DNA of 26,952 bases from CADEED01 sp035286365 (GTDB lineage: Bacteria > Pseudomonadota > Gammaproteobacteria > Steroidobacterales > Steroidobacteraceae): the NCBI GenBank assembly GCA_035286365.1, contig DATHJZ010000216.1:1-26952 (forward strand), given 5' to 3'. This document shows positions 23,828 through 26,952 of this stretch, piece after piece. The notes beneath the pieces are model-generated. The model was not told where the DNA came from, did not search any database, and worked only from the letters and a program-made list of their open reading frames with translations. The translations under genes and the position numbers were made by a program. Every line of letters starts with the position of its first letter. The stretch's first letter is position 1.

Positions 23828-25975
23828 TTAACGGGTGAAGGCACCGGCGTTGCCGGCATCGACGTTCACGATATTACCGGTTGATTTGGCGGAGCGCTCG
23901 GAGGCGAAGAACGCCACGGCTTCCGCCACGTCTTCGGGATAGACGCTGCGTTTCAGCAGACTGCGCTCGCGATACACCGCTTCCAGTTCGTCGACGTTTT
24001 TCTTGTACTGGGCGGCGCGTTGCTGCGCCCATTCACCCTGCCAGATGCGCGAGCCGCGCAGGACGGCGTCCGGGTTGACGACATTGACGCGAATGCCGAG
24101 CGGCGCGCCTTCGAGCGCGAGGCAACGCGCCAGATGCAATTCCGCGGCCTTGGCGGTGCAGTACGCGGCGGCGCCCGGCGAGGCGGCGAGCGCGTTCTTC
24201 GAACCGATGAAGACGATCGAGCCGCCAATGCCCTGGGCTTTGAACAGCAGGAAGGCCTGGCGCGCGATCAGGAAATAGCCGGTCGCGAGGATGTCCATGT
24301 TCCGCTGCCACAGTGCTAGCGTGGTGTCTTCCACCGGCGCAGCCGAGGCGATGCCCGCGTTCGAGACGCAGATGTCGACGCCGCCGAATTTCCAGGCGCT
24401 GTCGCGGAATCCTGCGATCACGGCGTCTTCGCGCGTCACGTCCACCCACGAAGAGGCGACGACGTCGGCGCTGTATTTGCTCTTGAGCTCGGCTTCGGCG
24501 CCGGCCAGCGCATCGCGATCGATGTCGCAGAGTACGACGCACGCGCCTTCGTCCATCAGGCGCCGCGCGGTGGCGAGACCGATGCCCCCGGCGCCGCCGG
24601 TGATCAATGCCACGCGGCCCGCCAACGCTTTTGGCCTGGGCATGCGCTGTAGCTTGGCCTCTTCGAGGTCCCAGTATTCGATGTCGAACGCTTCCTGCTC
24701 AGGCAGGCCGCGGTAGGTAGACACGCTGGCCGCGCCGCGCATCACGTTGATGGCGTTTATATAGAACTCGCCGGCGATCCGCGCGGTCGCCTTGTCAGCG
24801 GCAAAAGTGATCATGCCGACGCCGGGCACCAGGTAGACCACCGGATTCGGGTCGCGGATCTTCGGCGAGCCCGGCCGCTTGCAGCGGTCGTAGTAGCCCG
24901 CGTAACGCTCGCGATAGGCCTCGATCGCAGGCTTGATGCGCGCCGCGAGCTGCTCCACGCTGTCGCGCGCGGCGTCGAACGGCAGCACCAGCGGCCAGAT
25001 CTTGGTGCGCAGGAAATGATCGGGGCAGGAAGTGCCGAGTGCGGCCAAGGCAGCGAGTTTTTCGCCGCCCACGAAATCGAGCACGGTTTCGCTGTCGTCG
25101 AAGTGGCCCACCTTCACCACCGGCGCGACGCCTTCCGGTGCGGCAGAAATGGCGCCGCGAATGATCGGCATGATGCCGGCCGCGATTTCGCGGCGGCGAT
25201 CGATGGTCAGCGCGGGTGTGGCCACGGCGCCGAACGGCCGCTTGCCGCGCGAGTTGGTGTCGAGCCAGGCGGTCGCGCGATTGATGACGTCAAGCGTGTT
25301 CTCGTAGCAGTTCTTCGACGTATCCGCCCAGGTGAACAGGCCATGCGCCTCGAGGACGGCCCCCCTCAATTTGGGATTCTTCTGCGTGAGCTCACACAAG
25401 CGGAGGCCGAGTTCGTAGCCGGGCCGAATCCACGGCAACCAGCCGATCTCGTCGCCGAAGATCTGCCTGGTCAAACTTTGCGAATCCGCCGAAGCGGCAA
25501 TCGCAATCAACGCATCCGGATGCATGTGGTCGACATGCGCGCGATTGACGAGTCCATGCAGCGGCGTGTCGATGCTCGCCGCCCGCGGATTCAGGTTGAA
25601 CGCGCAATGCGCGTACAGCGGGACGAGAGTGCTGTCGGGATCCTTGTTCGCTTCCTTCGAAGAACCGTAGAACTTCCCGAGCGCGAGAAACTTCTCCATA
25701 TATAGAGTGGAAAAGCCATCGAGCTTCATGGTGCCAAGATCCCCGCCCGATCCTTTGACCCAGAGCACGTCGACTTCCTGCGCCGTCAGCGGATCCTTTT
25801 CTTTGATCTTGGCCGAGGTATTTCCGCCGCCGAAATTCGTGATGCGCTTGTCGCTGCCCAACAGGTTGGAGCGATAAAGAAGTAACTCGGCAGGCGAAAG
25901 CTTGGCCGCCTGGGCGTCGTCCCAGCGGTTTTCAATTTCCAGCGACTCCCGAGGCGCAATCTGAACCACACTCAT
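23828..25975 (-). CDS. rhaD: bifunctional rhamnulose-1-phosphate aldolase / short-chain dehydrogenase
   Basis: A 715-residue two-domain enzyme. Residues about 20-420 form a class II aldolase/adducin domain with the zinc site H147-x2-H150-x-H152 and A-H-G-L-F-T-W, splitting L-rhamnulose-1-phosphate into DHAP and L-lactaldehyde. Residues about 450-712 are a short-chain dehydrogenase with the nucleotide motif TGGAGGIG (459-466) and catalytic S592, Y605 and K609, expected to oxidise lactaldehyde to L-lactate. This fusion is an established rhamnose-pathway family (aldolase-ADH type). GGAG precedes the ATG by 8 bp. It is the first gene of the rhamnose operon and divergent from the DeoR regulator across a 136-bp promoter region. 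No rhamnulokinase gene is visible; it may lie beyond 26952. Confidence 0.93.
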   Translation of the reverse strand: MSVVQIAPRESLEIENRWDDAQAAKLSPAELLLYRSNLLGSDKRITNFGGGNTSAKIKEKDPLTAQEVDVLWVKGSGGDLGTMKLDGFSTLYMEKFLALGKFYGSSKEANKDPDSTLVPLYAHCAFNLNPRAASIDTPLHGLVNRAHVDHMHPDALIAIAASADSQSLTRQIFGDEIGWLPWIRPGYELGLRLCELTQKNPKLRGAVLEAHGLFTWADTSKNCYENTLDVINRATAWLDTNSRGKRPFGAVATPALTIDRRREIAAGIMPIIRGAISAAPEGVAPVVKVGHFDDSETVLDFVGGEKLAALAALGTSCPDHFLRTKIWPLVLPFDAARDSVEQLAARIKPAIEAYRERYAGYYDRCKRPGSPKIRDPNPVVYLVPGVGMITFAADKATARIAGEFYINAINVMRGAASVSTYRGLPEQEAFDIEYWDLEEAKLQRMPRPKALAGRVALITGGAGGIGLATARRLMDEGACVVLCDIDRDALAGAEAELKSKYSADVVASSWVDVTREDAVIAGFRDSAWKFGGVDICVSNAGIASAAPVEDTTLALWQRNMDILATGYFLIARQAFLLFKAQGIGGSIVFIGSKNALAASPGAAAYCTAKAAELHLARCLALEGAPLGIRVNVVNPDAVLRGSRIWQGEWAQQRAAQYKKNVDELEAVYRERSLLKRSVYPEDVAEAVAFFASERSAKSTGNIVNVDAGNAGAFTR

Positions 25976-26065
25976 CCAATGTCTCCGGCCCGAACGGCGC
26001 TAAAGTAGGCGGCGCAGCCTCTTTTCTTTCGGTGAGGCTGTTTAACACACGAAGCCGTCATATAC

Positions 26066-26092
26066 AATCAATCACGTTCAGAATCGATCACG
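26066..26092 (+). promoter_or_regulatory. DeoR-type tandem operator of the rhamnose genes
   Basis: Two direct repeats, AATCAATCACG (26066-26076) and AATCGATCACG (26082-26092), begin 16 bp apart in the divergent promoter region. A TATACA -10-like element (26061-26066) abuts the first. This is the likely binding site of the DeoR protein encoded at 26112, controlling both itself and the rhamnose operon. Confidence 0.6.
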
Positions 26093-26111
26093 GCTTTCAC
26101 TAGGTGATTCC

Positions 26112-26915
26112 ATGCTGGAAAAAGAACGCCACAACCTGATTTTGAAGCTGGTCGAGGAGCGCTCCATCGTGAGCGTGGGCGACTTGCTCGACCTGCTGGG
26201 TGCGTCCGAGGCCACGATTCGTCGCGACATCAATGCGCTGGCCGAGCGCGGCGAGGTCAAGCGCATTCGGGGTGGCGCCGAGGCCGTGCGTCCACGGCAT
26301 CAGCCCCATCTCGTGGGCATGCCTTTCGCGATGAGCCAGGACGTGAACGTGCCGCAGAAGCGGGCGATCGCGCGCGCGGCGGCCGCGCTCATCGTGCCGG
26401 GTGAAAGCATCATCATCAATGGCGGCACGACGACCTTCGCGCTGGTCGAGTTTCTCGAGAATTCCGATCTGGACATCCTCACCAACTCGTTCCCGATCGC
26501 CGTGAAACTGTTCGCGACCAGCCGCAACCGCATCACCTTGCCGGGCGGCACGATCTTTCGCGAACAGAACATCGTGCTCTCGCCGTTCGAAAACGACACC
26601 ATCGAGAGCTTCTGGGGCAACAAGCTGTTCGTCGGCTGCTACGGGCTCAACCGCTTCGGCATGATGGAAGCCGATCCGCTCATCGTGCAGGCCCAGACCA
26701 AACTACTGAAGCGCAGCGAGCACGTGATCGTGATGGCGGACAGCTCCAAGCTGCGCCGCAAGTCGGCGATGATCGTGGCCGGCCTCGATCGCATCAACAC
26801 CATAGTCACCGACGATGGCGCCAAGGCCGAAGAGCTCGAGGACTTCCGCAGCGCGGGCATCAACGTCATCGTCGCGAAAGTCACTGAAGAAGACGATCTC
26901 AAAAAGCTCGCCTGA
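26112..26915 (+). CDS. DeoR-family transcriptional regulator of rhamnose genes
   Basis: A 267-residue repressor. The DeoR N-terminal winged helix-turn-helix covers about residues 6-58 (V-S-V-G-D-L-L-D-L-L-G-A-S-E-A-T-I-R-R-D). The C-terminal sugar-phosphate sensor domain has N-G-G-T-T-T (103-108), the central T-L-P-G-G-T and the late V-M-A-D-S-S-K. Divergence from the rhamnose aldolase gene implies that it responds to a rhamnose-pathway phosphate, probably rhamnulose-1-phosphate or DHAP (inference). The ATG at 26112 is preceded by AGGTGA at suitable spacing. Tandem operator-like repeats lie just upstream. Confidence 0.93.
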   Translation: MLEKERHNLILKLVEERSIVSVGDLLDLLGASEATIRRDINALAERGEVKRIRGGAEAVRPRHQPHLVGMPFAMSQDVNVPQKRAIARAAAALIVPGESIIINGGTTTFALVEFLENSDLDILTNSFPIAVKLFATSRNRITLPGGTIFREQNIVLSPFENDTIESFWGNKLFVGCYGLNRFGMMEADPLIVQAQTKLLKRSEHVIVMADSSKLRRKSAMIVAGLDRINTIVTDDGAKAEELEDFRSAGINVIVAKVTEEDDLKKLA

Positions 26916-26934
26916 AGACGGGCCGGGGGATATT

Positions 26935-26952
26935 TTGTTACGCAGAACTCTG
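26935..26952 (+). CDS. possible start of a following gene
   Basis: GGGGGA at 26925-26930 is followed after a short spacer by TTG TTA CGC AGA ACT CTG, which would read M-L-R-R-T-L, like the beginning of an exported or membrane protein. Only six codons are visible, so this is a weak call. Confidence 0.2.

Overview
The window is about two-thirds G+C by eye and reads as a chromosomal carbohydrate-use region of a Gram-negative bacterium. TonB-receptor-like sequences, an RND efflux pair, PepSY/DUF2271/DUF4198/ApbE genes and an ECF sigma/VWA pair suggest a gammaproteobacterium of the Xanthomonadales/Steroidobacterales type. That placement is an inference. I see no tRNA, rRNA, CRISPR array or insertion sequence.

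Layout. 1-1262 (-): start of an RND efflux permease and its membrane fusion lipoprotein. 1459-3801 (+): secreted GH78-type alpha-L-rhamnosidase. 3850-8293 (-): MFS sugar transporter, GH3 beta-glucosidase and LacI regulator, transcribed in that order. Divergent to them lie a regulatory region, a 43-codon remnant of a TonB-dependent receptor (8599-8730) with its terminator, and a DUF1080 protein. 9914-12838 (+): ECF sigma factor and a membrane VWA protein carrying TonB-receptor-plug-like segments. 12970-16156 (+): a Fur box, a truncated DUF4198-like mini-gene, then PepSY membrane protein, DUF2271 protein with a flavinylation motif, DUF4198 protein and ApbE flavin transferase, which together look like an iron-regulated extracytoplasmic flavin electron-transfer set. 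16247-17531: YihY membrane protein and a convergent small secreted protein. 17570-20790 (+): KdgT-type permease, four-carbon acid sugar kinase and PdxA-like dehydrogenase, tightly packed. 20791-21239: no gene, but several operator-like sites. 21240-25975 (-): L-rhamnose catabolism (bifunctional rhamnulose-1-phosphate aldolase/dehydrogenase, rhamnose isomerase, lactate dehydrogenase), with a DeoR regulator divergent at 26112-26915.

How it fits together. The rhamnosidase and GH3 enzyme could release rhamnose and glucose from rhamnoglycosides. Rhamnose would pass through isomerase, an unseen kinase and aldolase to DHAP and lactaldehyde; the dehydrogenase domain would yield lactate and LldD pyruvate. 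The kinase/PdxA pair would also feed DHAP. LacI-type operators of the form TGACANCGTTGTCY occur at the GH3 gene, at the receptor remnant and in the gene-free region at 20.9 kb. A DeoR-type tandem site between the aldolase and deoR genes is duplicated in inverted orientation in that same gene-free region. The most notable items are the receptor remnant, the orphan control region, the flavinylated DUF2271 cluster, and a 42-bp-armed inverted repeat fitted between the rhamnose isomerase and lactate dehydrogenase genes.
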